Below, in pieces: positions 25,789-37,676 of a stretch of DNA of 64,000 nucleotides. The notes below the pieces were generated by a model that searched no databases, was not told the origin of the DNA, and worked only from the letters and a program-made list of their open reading frames with translations. A program made the translations under genes and the position numbers. The DNA is taken from positions 248,001 through 312,000 of the forward strand of contig NZ_BRVS01000008.1 in NCBI RefSeq assembly GCF_026011795.1. Direction: 5' to 3'. The DNA comes from Arthrobacter mangrovi. GTDB lineage: Bacteria > Actinomycetota > Actinomycetes > Actinomycetales > Micrococcaceae. Every line of letters begins with the position of its first letter. Positions within the stretch are counted from its first letter, which is position 1.

Positions 25789-27249
25789 ATGCGTTCCACT
25801 CAGCAAGCCGTCGCCAACTGGCATGCCCAGAAGGAGTTCAAGCTCTCTCCCGCATGGAAGCTGCTGTCGGCCGCCCCCTGGACTGTCGCCTTCTTCCGGT
25901 CCGAGTTCACCTCGAACCGGCCGCGGATCGGGATGGAGGAGTTCCACGCATCGCTGGCCGCCTTCATCGCCGAACTGCGCGAGGAGCACCTGAGCCTGAA
26001 CGAACAGTGGCAGGCGTCGAACTACGCGGACTCGTGGGTCCGCCAGCAGTTCCTGGCCCGCCCCATGATCGACGGCCAGTTCGTCTATGAACCGACGGCG
26101 TCCACGCAGCGCGTGCTGAACTTCATCGACGGCCTGACCCGGGAGCGGACCAACCTGAACTCGTCGCGGCTCAATACGCTGCTGACGAGCATCGAGTCGC
26201 TCGCCCACGAGACCGATCCCGACGCGGACACCCGGATCCGGCAGCTCGAAGCGGAAATCGAAGAGCGACAGGCCCAGATCCGGGCGCTGAAAGCCGGCGC
26301 GGAACCAGACGTGCTCCCGCACGATACGGCGGTGGCGGCCGCACGGAGCATCCTGGACCTCGCCTCCAGCCTGCCGGCCGACTTCAAGCGGATGCGCGAC
26401 GGCGTCGAACGGATGCTGCACGCGATCCGGCAGGAAATCATGGAATCGAGCGTGGCCAAAGGCGTCGCCGTCGGACAGGTCCTGGAAGGCGACCGGCAGC
26501 TGCGCAGCACCGCCGAAGGCGAGACGTTCCGCGGCTTCACCGAATTCCTCAATGATCCGCAGCAGCAGTCGCGGTTCCGTCAGGCCGTTCGCGAAGTACT
26601 GGAGCGCGAATTCGTCGAGGAGCTGGCCGCTGACGAGCGCCACACACTTGCGAACCTGGTCCGCGAGCTGCGCCGGCAGGCCTCCGAGGTGCACGCGATC
26701 TACGGCCGCCTGTCGGAGAGCCTGCACACCTACGTCCAGAGCGACGAGTTCCGCGAATCGATGCTGCTGCGCCGGGCGATCCGGGCCGCCGAACTCTCGG
26801 TGGCGCGCTCCCCCGCGCTGCGCACCCGCACCCCCGTAGCCCGGCTCCACCTCTTCGCCCCGGAGTTCGAGACCCTCGCCGGGATCGGACTCTTCAACCC
26901 CGATGACCATGTTCCGCCGCCGAAGCTGGCGGACCCGCCGCAGCTGGGCGAAGCGGACATCCAGCGAACCCCGGCAACCCCGAAGGCGGACTTCGCCGCC
27001 ATCAAAGCCGCGGTGGCCGAGGCGACGGCGGCCGGACCGGGCGGCCGGGCCACACTCCGGGCGGTGCTGGACCGGCTGCCCGCGGGCCACCGGCACATCA
27101 ACACCGTCCGCGGGCTGGTGCTCACCGCGCGCAATACCGGGCAGGACGTTTCCGGCGACCGCTTCGAAGAGGTCGAGTTCACCGAGCTTGGCGGCGCCAG
27201 CCGCAAGGCCTACCTGCCGCTCATCACGTTCACGAAGGAATCCGCATGA
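25789..27249 (+). CDS. jetA: Wadjet/Mks kleisin-like subunit JetA (MksF-like, DUF3375)
   Basis: A 486-residue DUF3375 protein, the MukF/kleisin counterpart of Wadjet (JetA) and MksBEF condensins. It opens with the family-typical start (HAQKEFKLSPAWKLLSA, AAFFRSEF-like WTVAFFRSEF), has a long helical middle with a coiled-coil stretch (~140-180, RIRQLEAEIEERQAQIRALK) and a C-terminal domain ending in YLPLITF. It should bridge the two JetC heads and bind JetB. The ATG at 25789 is preceded by AGAAAG. Its stop overlaps the jetB ATG (ATGA), the first of two tight junctions in the operon. Confidence 0.85.
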   Translation: MRSTQQAVANWHAQKEFKLSPAWKLLSAAPWTVAFFRSEFTSNRPRIGMEEFHASLAAFIAELREEHLSLNEQWQASNYADSWVRQQFLARPMIDGQFVYEPTASTQRVLNFIDGLTRERTNLNSSRLNTLLTSIESLAHETDPDADTRIRQLEAEIEERQAQIRALKAGAEPDVLPHDTAVAAARSILDLASSLPADFKRMRDGVERMLHAIRQEIMESSVAKGVAVGQVLEGDRQLRSTAEGETFRGFTEFLNDPQQQSRFRQAVREVLEREFVEELAADERHTLANLVRELRRQASEVHAIYGRLSESLHTYVQSDEFRESMLLRRAIRAAELSVARSPALRTRTPVARLHLFAPEFETLAGIGLFNPDDHVPPPKLADPPQLGEADIQRTPATPKADFAAIKAAVAEATAAGPGGRATLRAVLDRLPAGHRHINTVRGLVLTARNTGQDVSGDRFEEVEFTELGGASRKAYLPLITFTKESA

Positions 27250-28016
27250 CCGCCGCTGACCTCCCTTCCGACGTCGAGAACGGCTACCGCGCCGAGCGGC
27301 AGCTTTTCGACGGCGATACCGGCACCTTTGCCCTGGCGCTGCGGCAGGCGATCGTGCGGTTGCTGCGGGGGCCGTATATCGACGGCGTGGCCGAGCCTCG
27401 GCTGTGGAGCACCATCCTCGACAATCGCAGCGCCATCGCCGACTACTTCTGCGAGATCTTTCTGATCCTGAGCCTCGACCCGGAACGCAAGATTGCCATG
27501 CTCGCCCCGGCGGAGGTGGACGCAGTGCATACGACCGCCATCCAGCCGCGCAAGCCGCTGCGCCGCGAGGAGACCCTCCTGGCGCTGCGGCTGCGCCTGC
27601 TGCTGGACCGGCACGCCGGTTCCGGGACGGACGCCACGATCTCACGTGCCGGAGCGCGCGAGATCCTCGAGGAACACCGGCAGCCCGGCTCGGCCGACGA
27701 CAAGCGGCTGGAGGAACTCACCGACGCCTCGATCCACCGGCTCCTGTCCCTGCGGCTGCTCCTGCCGACGGAGCTGGAGGGCGTCTACCGGGTCAGCAGC
27801 GCGCTGGCCATGGCGCTGCCGTTCGACCACATCGACGAAATCCCGCCCTATCTGGAGGCCCTGGCCCGGAGCGCCGGGACCCTGCCCGCCGACGGGGATG
27901 GCGGCCCCGACGAATCCGGCGAATCCGACGACGACGCCGGCGGCACGGCGGACGGGAGCGACCTGATGGAGACCGGCCCGATGGCTGTGGCCGAAGAAGA
28001 GGATGACGACCTGTGA
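27246..28016 (+). CDS. jetB: Wadjet/Mks KITE-like subunit JetB (MksE-like, DUF4194)
   Basis: A 256-residue DUF4194 protein, equivalent to MukE. The conserved parts are LRQAIVRLLRGPYIDG, WSTILDNRSAIADYFCEIFLILSLDPERKIAML and RREETLLALRLRLLLDRH, a winged-helix pair. The last ~45 residues are strongly acidic (DDDAGG, EEEDDDL) and probably disordered. It overlaps both neighbours by 4 bases (ATGA and GTGA), which supports a fixed stoichiometry within the complex. Confidence 0.85.
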   Translation: MTAADLPSDVENGYRAERQLFDGDTGTFALALRQAIVRLLRGPYIDGVAEPRLWSTILDNRSAIADYFCEIFLILSLDPERKIAMLAPAEVDAVHTTAIQPRKPLRREETLLALRLRLLLDRHAGSGTDATISRAGAREILEEHRQPGSADDKRLEELTDASIHRLLSLRLLLPTELEGVYRVSSALAMALPFDHIDEIPPYLEALARSAGTLPADGDGGPDESGESDDDAGGTADGSDLMETGPMAVAEEEDDDL

Positions 28017-31000
28017 GCATCGCGCAGACGCTGCCGTTGGGCGAAGAGATCAATCCGGGCCAGTACAGGCTGAGCAGCATCCAGGTGATCAACTGGGGCA
28101 CGTTCCACGGGCGGCACTCGATGTACGTCGACCGGGCCGGCACCCTGCTGACCGGCCATCCCGGCGTGGGCAAGTCCACCCTGTTCGACGGCATCCAGCA
28201 CATCTTCTATGCGGCGCCGCGACTGAACGAGTCCGCGAACGAGGCCAGCAACCGGCAGGACCGGCGCACCACGTACAGCTACATGCGCGGGCGCAAGGCC
28301 AAGACCAACGCCGGGGTCACCTACCAGCGCCCGGGCGCCACATGGTCGGCCATCGCCCTGGTGTACGACGACGGCCTGGGTCGCCAGGTGAGCATCGCGG
28401 CACTCTTCGACCTGCCGGCCAACGGTCTCGAGGGCCAGGTTGGCAAGCACTACGTCATCCACAACCGGCCGCTCGACACGGCCGCCCTGGAGAACCACGG
28501 CGGGCGCCGCTTCTCCCCCACCTCCCTCCAGGCGGCGCTGCCGGGCTGCGAAGCCTTCGACGTCCACAAGGCATTCGCCGAGCGGTTCCGCCGCCGGCTC
28601 GGCATCGACAATGACAAGGCCTTCAGCCTGCTCCGCACGCTGCAGAACGGCAAGGGTCTGGACAAGGGTGTGAACAAGTTCTTCCGCTACGAGGTGCTGG
28701 ACATCCCCTCGACCCTCGCCGCTGCCGCGGGCGCCGCGGAAGACTTCAGCCATCTGCGCGGGATCTACCGCCAGCTGGAAGACGCCCGCGGCCAGCGCGA
28801 CGCCCTGGCCAAGGTACCGGAGCAGCACCGCCGGTACCGGGAACTGGCCGGGCTGCTCGGGCGCAACACCGAGCTGGCCACCGTCCAGCTGCCGCGGCTG
28901 CGGCAGCAGCAGGCCGCGGCGGTGCTGGCGGCCGGGACGAAGCGGCTGGAGGACCAGCGCGCGGAAACGGCGGCGCAGATCGAGGCCGAGGCCGCCGCGA
29001 AGGAGAGCCTGGAGGAACGGGTCCTCTCGCTCGAGGAGCGCCATGCCAGCCACGGCGGCCGCGCCATCGAGTCACTGGAGCGGGACATCCGCGCCGCCGG
29101 CGTGGAGCTGGAGCAGCGCGAACGGGTCGAATCGCAGGTCCGGCGCGAGATGGACGACGCCGGGCTGGGGCTCGAGTGGTCCGCGGCGGGTCTGGCTGCG
29201 GCCCGGGAAGAGGCCGCGCGGACCGTCGATTCGCTCGCCGAGGAGGCCCAGGCCGCGCGGACGCTGGAATACGAAGCAGTCGCCGCGAGCATCAATGCCA
29301 AGGACCGCGAGAAGAAGCTGCGGGCGGAGATCGCCTCCTACCAGCGGCGCGGGAGCAATATCGACGGCGCCAGCGCGGCGGCCCGCCGGCAGATCAGCGC
29401 CGCGACCGGTATCGCCGCCGAGGACATGCCGTTTGCCGGCGAGCTCGTGGACATCGGGCCGGAACACCTGGCCTGGCGTCCCGCGGCGGAGAAGGCGCTG
29501 CGTTCCCTGGCCACCACGCTGCTGGTCCGCGGCGAACACCTCCGCGCCGTCACCCGCGCCATCGACGGACTGCAGGCGCACGGCAAGCTGCGCTGGATCA
29601 ACATCGCCTCGGAGCCGCGCCCGGCCACCGCCGGCCCGGCGGACCTGGTCACCAAGCTGGAATTCAAGAACTCCGACGCCGGTGCCTGGCTGCGGGGCAA
29701 GATCACCGCGGACTACGCTTTCACCTGCGTCGAATCCGACGAGGGCCTGCATAACGAGGACAAGGCCATCAGCCTGGCGGGTACCCTCAAACTCGGCCGC
29801 AGCGCCTTCGAGCGCGACACCCGGACCGTCAACCCCGGCGACTATCTGCTCGGCTTCAACAACACGGAGAAGATCGCCCAGCTCCAGGCGCAGGCCGAGG
29901 CCATCCGGCAGGAGCAGGAGGACGCCGCGGAGCTCGCCGACGAACGCAGCAAGGCCAAGGACGCACTCTCCGGCCGGCTGGAGGCCCTGCAGCGCGTGGC
30001 CGCGGACCGGCGGGAGTTTGCCGCCGTCGATGCCTCTCCGCTGCGCACCGCGCTGGAGGCGCTGCAGGACCGGCTGCGCGAAACCGTGGACAGCAGCGCC
30101 ACCCTCGCCGGCATCCATGCGGAACTCAAGGCGGCCAAGGCCGAGCTGGAGGCCTGCGTCGGCCGGCTGGCGGTGCAGCGCAATGAGCTCCAGGGCCTGG
30201 ACAAGCGGTTGGAGCAGTCCCGCACCGCTTGGAAACAGACCGATGCCCAGGCGGCGGCCAACGTCCCGGCTGAGTGGGCTGCCGAGGCCCTGGCCGCCTA
30301 CGTCCCGGTGCCGGCAGACCAGCAGTCGCCATCCGACGGAGCCTCGGCTGATTCGTCCGGGCCTGCCGCTTCCTCCGGGCTGGACGCGCTCGAAGCCCGG
30401 TTCCACGCGGCGCACCTGAGGCTGAACGAGGAAGCCGCCGCGCTCCGCGAGGAACTGCACCGCACCGAAACCGCGCTGACGGACACCTTCAAGTTCTTCG
30501 CCCGCGACTTCGGCGAGCACTTGAACGCATCCTTCGGCACCGGCGTCGAAAGCGCCGCGCAGTACGAGGCGCTCTACGAAAGCATCATCGACGAAGGCCT
30601 GCCGCAGCGCGAGGACGAGTTCCGCGAGTACTTCAACAACCGCTCGTACGAGCGCTTCTCCGACCTGCTGCAGCTGCTGGAGGAGGAACGCCGTGCCATC
30701 GAAGAGCGGATCCTGCCCCTAAACCAGATCCTCGCCGACGTGCCCTTCGACCACGGCAGCCGGCTCAAAATCGAAGTCAGGACCACCATTCCGGAGGAGG
30801 CACGGACCTTCCGCACCCAGCTGAAGGAGGCGCTCGGCAACGCCTACGTGAAGCAGACCCCGGAGCAGATGTCGGCCAGCTACCGGGCGCTGGAGCGCAT
30901 CGTCGAGGCGCTGAACGATCCGGCGCGGCAGCACTGGCGGGACACCGTCCTCGACGTCCGCCAGCATGTGACCATCAGCTGCAACGAACACCGGCCGAAC

Positions 31001-31369
31001 GGCGAGATCGAGACCGGCCTGGAGCCGGGCACGCTCTCCGGCGGCGAAGGCCAGCGCTTCACCTCGTTCATCATGGGCGCCGCGCTGGCCTACCAGCTCG
31101 GCATCGCCAGCCAGGGCTACAGCAGCTACGGCACGGTCATGATCGACGAGGCCTTCATCCAGGCCAACTCCGAATATGCCGGGGCCGGCATCAATGCGCT
31201 GCAGGAATTCGGCTTCCAGCTGCTGCTGGCCGCTCCCGAAGACAAGGTGGACCTCTCGCGGCATCTCGGCTCGATTACCGACATCATCAAGCACCCGGAC
31301 GCCAATGTGTCCGGCTTCGTGGTCTCCGGCAAATCGCCGGCGACGGCCACCGAGATCGTGCTGCGCTGA
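28013..31369 (+). CDS. jetC: Wadjet/Mks SMC-like ATPase JetC (MksB-like)
   Basis: An 1118-residue SMC/MukB-like ATPase. Walker A GHPGVGKST is at residues 48-56; long coiled coils run from about 270-430 and 620-760; a probable hinge is near 455-560 (PFAGELVDIG, LLVRGEHLRAV). The ABC signature LSGGEGQRF starts at residue 1008 and Walker B is MIDEAF with D1045/E1046. All ATPase residues look intact. In Wadjet it extrudes DNA loops and delivers circular plasmids to JetD for cutting. The expected downstream jetD is absent; a convergent crcB gene follows after 39 nt. Confidence 0.88.
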   Translation: MSIAQTLPLGEEINPGQYRLSSIQVINWGTFHGRHSMYVDRAGTLLTGHPGVGKSTLFDGIQHIFYAAPRLNESANEASNRQDRRTTYSYMRGRKAKTNAGVTYQRPGATWSAIALVYDDGLGRQVSIAALFDLPANGLEGQVGKHYVIHNRPLDTAALENHGGRRFSPTSLQAALPGCEAFDVHKAFAERFRRRLGIDNDKAFSLLRTLQNGKGLDKGVNKFFRYEVLDIPSTLAAAAGAAEDFSHLRGIYRQLEDARGQRDALAKVPEQHRRYRELAGLLGRNTELATVQLPRLRQQQAAAVLAAGTKRLEDQRAETAAQIEAEAAAKESLEERVLSLEERHASHGGRAIESLERDIRAAGVELEQRERVESQVRREMDDAGLGLEWSAAGLAAAREEAARTVDSLAEEAQAARTLEYEAVAASINAKDREKKLRAEIASYQRRGSNIDGASAAARRQISAATGIAAEDMPFAGELVDIGPEHLAWRPAAEKALRSLATTLLVRGEHLRAVTRAIDGLQAHGKLRWINIASEPRPATAGPADLVTKLEFKNSDAGAWLRGKITADYAFTCVESDEGLHNEDKAISLAGTLKLGRSAFERDTRTVNPGDYLLGFNNTEKIAQLQAQAEAIRQEQEDAAELADERSKAKDALSGRLEALQRVAADRREFAAVDASPLRTALEALQDRLRETVDSSATLAGIHAELKAAKAELEACVGRLAVQRNELQGLDKRLEQSRTAWKQTDAQAAANVPAEWAAEALAAYVPVPADQQSPSDGASADSSGPAASSGLDALEARFHAAHLRLNEEAAALREELHRTETALTDTFKFFARDFGEHLNASFGTGVESAAQYEALYESIIDEGLPQREDEFREYFNNRSYERFSDLLQLLEEERRAIEERILPLNQILADVPFDHGSRLKIEVRTTIPEEARTFRTQLKEALGNAYVKQTPEQMSASYRALERIVEALNDPARQHWRDTVLDVRQHVTISCNEHRPNGEIETGLEPGTLSGGEGQRFTSFIMGAALAYQLGIASQGYSSYGTVMIDEAFIQANSEYAGAGINALQEFGFQLLLAAPEDKVDLSRHLGSITDIIKHPDANVSGFVVSGKSPATATEIVLR

Positions 31370-31408
31370 TGGGAAGGGCGGGTGCTGCCGGCCGAAGCCC
31401 GCTCAGGG

Positions 31409-31774
31409 TCAGGCCGCCAGCGCCAGCCCCGCCGCGCAGGCCACCGCGGTCAGCAGGATTGTCCCCAGTGCGTTGGCGAGCGCGGATCCCCAACGCGCCC
31501 GCTGGACCAGCCGGACCGTATCCACGCTGGCGGTGCTGAAAGTCGTGTAGCCGCCGAGGAACCCCGTCCCGAGGATCAGCTGCAGTTCCGGCGCCGCCTG
31601 GTGCGAAAGCACGGCGCCGGTCAGCAGTCCCAGCAGGAAGGAACCCGTGGCGTTCACCAGCAGGGTCCCCAGCGGAAAGGCGGCACGCTCCACCCACTGG
31701 TGGACGAGGCCATCGACCAGGAAGCGGGTGCCGGCGCCGGCGCCGCCGGCAAGGGCCATCAGCAGCAGCGTCAT
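31409..31774 (-). CDS. crcB: Fluoride exporter channel CrcB (Fluc), second of a pair
   Basis: A 121-residue, four-helix Fluc channel subunit. The motifs GAGAGTRFLVDGLV, PLGTLLVNATGSFLLGLL (the Asn of the pore) and GFLGGYTTFSTASVDT (the Phe-box/Na site) are present. Its ATG overlaps the stop of the other crcB gene (31771-31774). Adjacent pairs of Fluc proteins typically combine into a heterodimer with opposite membrane orientation, so both are needed for fluoride export. Confidence 0.92.
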   Translation of the reverse strand: MTLLLMALAGGAGAGTRFLVDGLVHQWVERAAFPLGTLLVNATGSFLLGLLTGAVLSHQAAPELQLILGTGFLGGYTTFSTASVDTVRLVQRARWGSALANALGTILLTAVACAAGLALAA

Positions 31775-32211
31775 GCGCCGCGGCCGCCCCAGCGCGACGC
31801 CGCGGCCACTCCGGCCAGGCTCGCGAGGAAGCCGCCCACCAGGGTGAGGAGCCAATAGCCGGCAGCCAAGCCTGGCCCGGATGCGGCCAGCAGCTGGTTG
31901 CCCTCCAGCGCCAGCGTGCTGTAGGTGGTAAAAGCCCCGATGAACCCCGTTGCCGCCACCAATCGCAAGGCCCGGCGGCCGCCGTCGTCCGGGGCCCGAA
32001 GCAGCAGGAACTCCAGCAACAGTCCAAGCGCAAACGCCCCGCCGAGGTTCACCGCCAGTGTGCCCAGCGGCCAGCCACCCGCCGGCGGAAGCAGCCGTGA
32101 AACGACGAACCGTGCCAGCGTTCCAAGCGCACCGCCGGCCACCACGAGCAGGATCGCGCCGGGCTGCAGGTGCAGGGGCCGCTGGTCTGGACCGTCGGTC
32201 GGGGTGTGCAT
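31771..32211 (-). CDS. crcB: Fluoride exporter channel CrcB (Fluc), first of a pair
   Basis: A 146-residue Fluc subunit with VAGGALGTLARFVVSRLL, PLGTLAVNLGGAFALGLL and GFIGAFTTYSTLALE. The N-terminal ~25 residues precede the first helix. The start at 32211 has AGGAGG only 3 nt away, which is tight; an in-frame ATG ten residues upstream is the alternative but has no ribosome site. No fluoride riboswitch (crcB motif) is visible upstream. It is co-translated with the second crcB. Confidence 0.9.
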   Translation of the reverse strand: MHTPTDGPDQRPLHLQPGAILLVVAGGALGTLARFVVSRLLPPAGGWPLGTLAVNLGGAFALGLLLEFLLLRAPDDGGRRALRLVAATGFIGAFTTYSTLALEGNQLLAASGPGLAAGYWLLTLVGGFLASLAGVAAASRWGGRGA

Positions 32212-32323
32212 GCGCCTCCTGAAAATTTTTCCTTGACCCATTGAACCCGATGCCTCACGCTTACGTCTAAGGAGTATCCGGCGCGTTCTCCTCGTGCCGG
32301 GCATTGCCAGAGGGGGGATTCCA

Positions 32324-32638
32324 ATGCCTGCCGTCCAAGACGACCATCTGAGCGCACAATTCACGATTTATTGGGATGGAGTAGTTGCCGGTTCACTGCG
32401 CTACCGGCTCGAAGGAAATGAAATCTGGTTCCTGCGGACCACGATCGACCGTGGCTTCAGGAACCGGAATCTCGAAACCGTGTTGGTGATGAACGCCCTC
32501 GACAGCGCCCACCGCCGGCACCTTGCGGTCCGCCCGTTCGATCGCACGGTGCGCAAGACCATGGTGGAACATCCTGAGTACCACCACCTGCTGGCCCGGC
32601 GCCAGGCCGTGCCCGCCCGTTCCCTGGCCACTCGATAG
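32324..32638 (+). CDS. Small GNAT-like protein (YidJ-type)
   Basis: A 104-residue protein resembling the small YidJ/YjdJ-type N-acetyltransferase-like domain: AQFTIYWDGVVAGSLRYRLEGNEIWFLRTTIDRGFRNRNLETVLVMNALD-like order of strands (listed in parts), then RPFDRTVRKTMVEHPEYHHL, whose final HPEY is typical of this group. The usual acetyl-CoA loop RGxGxG is degenerate here (NRNLE), and the normal catalytic Cys position reads D, so acetyltransferase activity is doubtful. AGGGGGGA upstream of the ATG is a good ribosome site. Confidence 0.65.
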   Translation: MPAVQDDHLSAQFTIYWDGVVAGSLRYRLEGNEIWFLRTTIDRGFRNRNLETVLVMNALDSAHRRHLAVRPFDRTVRKTMVEHPEYHHLLARRQAVPARSLATR

Positions 32639-32766
32639 GCGTCCGGGGACCTGCCGGCGCCGCGGGCCGGGACCAACGACGGCGGCGCGCCCATCGCGGG
32701 AGGTCCGGCTGCCGCGCTGCCCCACATGTGCGGCGCGGCAGGAGCCTGCCTGTCAGTGGCGGTGGC

Positions 32767-32772
32767 TAAGGT
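32767..32772 (+). promoter_or_regulatory. -10 box (TAAGGT), leaderless start
   Basis: TAAGGT ends 6 nt before the ATG at 32779 with no Shine-Dalgarno sequence, matching the spacing at other leaderless genes of the window. Confidence 0.5.
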
Positions 32773-32778
32773 GTTGGC

Positions 32779-33189
32779 ATGGATCCGAATCTGCCCCCGG
32801 ACGTGCATCGGCTGCCCCGCCGTCACAGCGGCCGTGACTTAGCCCCCGGGCACGCCCTGCCGGACGGCCCGGCAGTCCGGGATGCGGTGGAAGTAGCCGC
32901 GCTGTTCTGCGAGGCGCTCTTGGACCGCCGCCATTACCGGGCCACGCTGGAGAGCCTGGTGGTGCCCGGGTCGCTGGCTGGCTGGGGCGACTTCAGCGCG
33001 GCGGCCCGGATCATGGAGGCCATTCCCGAGCCCGAATACCTGGCAAACGGCACGCAGCCCGACCGGGGCGCGGTCGAGGTGGCCGTGCGGTCCACCCTGC
33101 CTGCGGGCACGCACGCAACGGTGGAAATGGTCTGGCAGGAAAGGATCGGAGCCTGGCTCGTGGCCGGGATGGCTAGCGCGCCGGCGTGA
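32779..33189 (+). CDS. Hypothetical protein, 136 residues
   Basis: A soluble alpha/beta protein of unknown family. Residues ~35-135 look like a compact domain similar in length to SnoaL/NTF2-like folds (VAALFCEALLDRRHYRATLESLV near its start and TVEMVWQERIGAWLVAGM at its end), but no signature residues allow assignment. Its 3' end overlaps the convergent DUF3040 gene by 17 nt. Probably leaderless. Confidence 0.6.
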   Translation: MDPNLPPDVHRLPRRHSGRDLAPGHALPDGPAVRDAVEVAALFCEALLDRRHYRATLESLVVPGSLAGWGDFSAAARIMEAIPEPEYLANGTQPDRGAVEVAVRSTLPAGTHATVEMVWQERIGAWLVAGMASAPA

Positions 33190-33457
33190 CGTCGGCGGGC
33201 CCGGTCCCCGTGCCGTGGGCGAGGAACAGGCCGACGGCGATGCCGAGCAGTCCGATCGACGCGACCGGCACGAGGGAGGCATACAGGCCGAGCAGGATGG
33301 CCACGGCCCCCAGGAAGGCCAGCAGCCACCCGGCGAGCAGCCGGTTTCGATGGGATGCTGCGGGCGCGGCCAGGAACTCGTGGAGTTCCGGGGCCTCCGT
33401 CCTGAGCTGCTGCTCCAGCAGCCGAAGCTGTTCGCGTTCGTAGTCAGAAAGCGGCAT
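33173..33457 (-). CDS. DUF3040 membrane protein
   Basis: A 94-residue actinobacterial DUF3040 protein: the N-terminal signature MPLSDYEREQLRLLEQQLR is followed by two transmembrane helices (LLAGWLLAFLGAVAILLGLYA and VASIGLLGIAVGLFLA). Function is unknown; members are often encoded near cell-division genes in other actinobacteria, which is not the case here. The 3' end overlaps a convergent gene. Confidence 0.85.
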   Translation of the reverse strand: MPLSDYEREQLRLLEQQLRTEAPELHEFLAAPAASHRNRLLAGWLLAFLGAVAILLGLYASLVPVASIGLLGIAVGLFLAHGTGTGPADVTPAR

Positions 33458-33617
33458 CGCCGTCTCCGACTCCTGTGAAGTCGGGACGCACGCGTCCTTG
33501 CGCTGAAAGTTCCATGGTTTCTCCCGTGAGGGCCTGCTGCCACCGTTGTGGCCTGCAACAGATTACGAGATCTCCCGCCGCCCTGCGAGGCAAGACGCGC
33601 CGGGAAAATGCCGGGGC

Positions 33618-33641
33618 GGCGGCCCGGATCTCCGGGCCGCC
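33618..33641 (-). terminator. Hairpin terminator after aconitase
   Basis: A perfect 11-bp inverted repeat (33618-33628 with 33631-33641) followed, on the minus strand, by CCCCGGCATTTTCC. It lies 48 nt beyond the acnA stop. Confidence 0.7.
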
Positions 33642-33688
33642 GAAGCCGCTCCGTTCGTGCGGCTCTCCTGCACCGTTCCGCGGCCGTC

Positions 33689-36511
<2,823 letters not shown>

Positions 36512-36605
36512 GGTGGGGTCCCTTCGAAGACCGATGGGTGGGGCTAGGACTAGGCTATTTCGCTTGCTTGTCGTTTGTACATGGACGGTTGTGTATGGAC
36601 GGCGG

Positions 36606-37505
36606 TCAGGCCAGGTGCATGCCTCCGGTGACGCCGATCACCTCGCCGGAGACGTAGCGCGCGTCGTTCGAGGCGAGGTAGACGAAGGCCCCGGCGACCT
36701 CGGCCGGCTGGCCGGCACGACCCAGCGGCGTCGCGTCGCCGAAGCTCTCCAGCTTTTCCGGTGACGTGGTGGCCGGCTGCAGCGGCGTCCAGATCGGTCC
36801 CGGCGCCACGGCGTTGACACGGATGCCCTTCGGGCCCAGCAGTTCGGCCAGGCTGAAGGTCAGGTTGTTCAGCGCGGCCTTCGTGGCGGCGTAATCCATG
36901 AGGCCAGTGGAGGGGTGGTAGCCCTGGATCGAGGTCGTGTTGATGATGGCCGAGCCGGCCGACAGGTGCGGCAGCGCGGCCTGGATCATCCAGAAGGTGC
37001 CGAAGACGTTGGTCTCGAAGGTCCGCCGCAGCTGCCCGGCGGTGATGTCGGCGATCCCGTTGGGCTGCTCCAGGTGGTAGCCGGCGTTGTTGACCAGGAT
37101 GTCGAGCCCGCCCAGCTCTTCGACCACCTCGGCGACGGCCTTGGCAGCGTAATCCTCCTCCCGCACGTCCCCGGGGACCGCCAAGGCCTTGCGGCCCTCC
37201 GCGAGGACCAGTTCCAGGCAGTCCTGCCCGTCCTCTTCCTCCTCCTTCAGGTAGGAGATTGCGACGTCGGCGCCCTCCCTGGCGAAGGCGAGCGCGACGG
37301 CGCGGCCGATGCCGGAGTCTCCCCCGGTGATCAGTGCCTTCCTGCCCTCGAGCCGGTTGTTGCCGCGATAGCTGTCCTCGCCATGGTCCGGGCGCGGCTG
37401 CATCTCCTCGGTGAAACCCGGATACTCCTGGGTCTCGGTGGAAATGTCGACCTTCGGCTCACGGGGATTCTCCCCGTCCAGCGTCCCGTGCGGCTCCTCG
37501 CTCAT
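36606..37505 (-). CDS. SDR-family oxidoreductase (general-stress type)
   Basis: A 299-residue short-chain dehydrogenase of the YdaD/YhdF-like stress subgroup. The N-terminal ~50 residues ([17 protein letters not shown]) are the typical extension of this group. The cofactor motif is GGDSGIGRA, followed by NNAG, catalytic Ser in [12 protein letters not shown] and YxxxK in YAATK. The substrate is unknown; homologues are linked to osmotic or desiccation stress. Strong ribosome site GAGGAGG 5-6 nt before the ATG at 37505. It is divergent from the MarR-like gene. Confidence 0.9.
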   Translation of the reverse strand: MSEEPHGTLDGENPREPKVDISTETQEYPGFTEEMQPRPDHGEDSYRGNNRLEGRKALITGGDSGIGRAVALAFAREGADVAISYLKEEEEDGQDCLELVLAEGRKALAVPGDVREEDYAAKAVAEVVEELGGLDILVNNAGYHLEQPNGIADITAGQLRRTFETNVFGTFWMIQAALPHLSAGSAIINTTSIQGYHPSTGLMDYAATKAALNNLTFSLAELLGPKGIRVNAVAPGPIWTPLQPATTSPEKLESFGDATPLGRAGQPAEVAGAFVYLASNDARYVSGEVIGVTGGMHLA

Positions 37506-37664
37506 GCTGTCCTCCTCGTCAGGTGGTGCAGACGGGTCCGCGGTTCGCCTGCGCGGGCCCGTTCCTCACGCTATAAGCGCCCCGGCACCGCGGCAAGGCA
37601 CCTGCCCAAGCCGGGCTCCGCCGTCGTTGTTCTGCGCCCTTGCCCCAGGTGTTGACCGGCTTTG

Positions 37665-37670
37665 TATGGT
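37665..37670 (+). promoter_or_regulatory. -10 box (TATGGT), leaderless start of the MarR-like gene
   Basis: TATGGT ends 6 nt before the ATG at 37677 and there is no ribosome site. No clear -35 is present at 17 bp. Confidence 0.5.
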
Positions 37671-37676
37671 GGGTGC

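Noticed and set aside
31370-31408. Search for jetD after jetC
   Set aside because: Only 39 nt remain before the convergent crcB gene, and neither strand of the surrounding 1 kb encodes a Toprim or DUF2220-like protein.
32212-32323. Possible fluoride riboswitch before the crcB pair
   Set aside because: The conserved blocks of the crcB motif were looked for on the minus strand and are not there.
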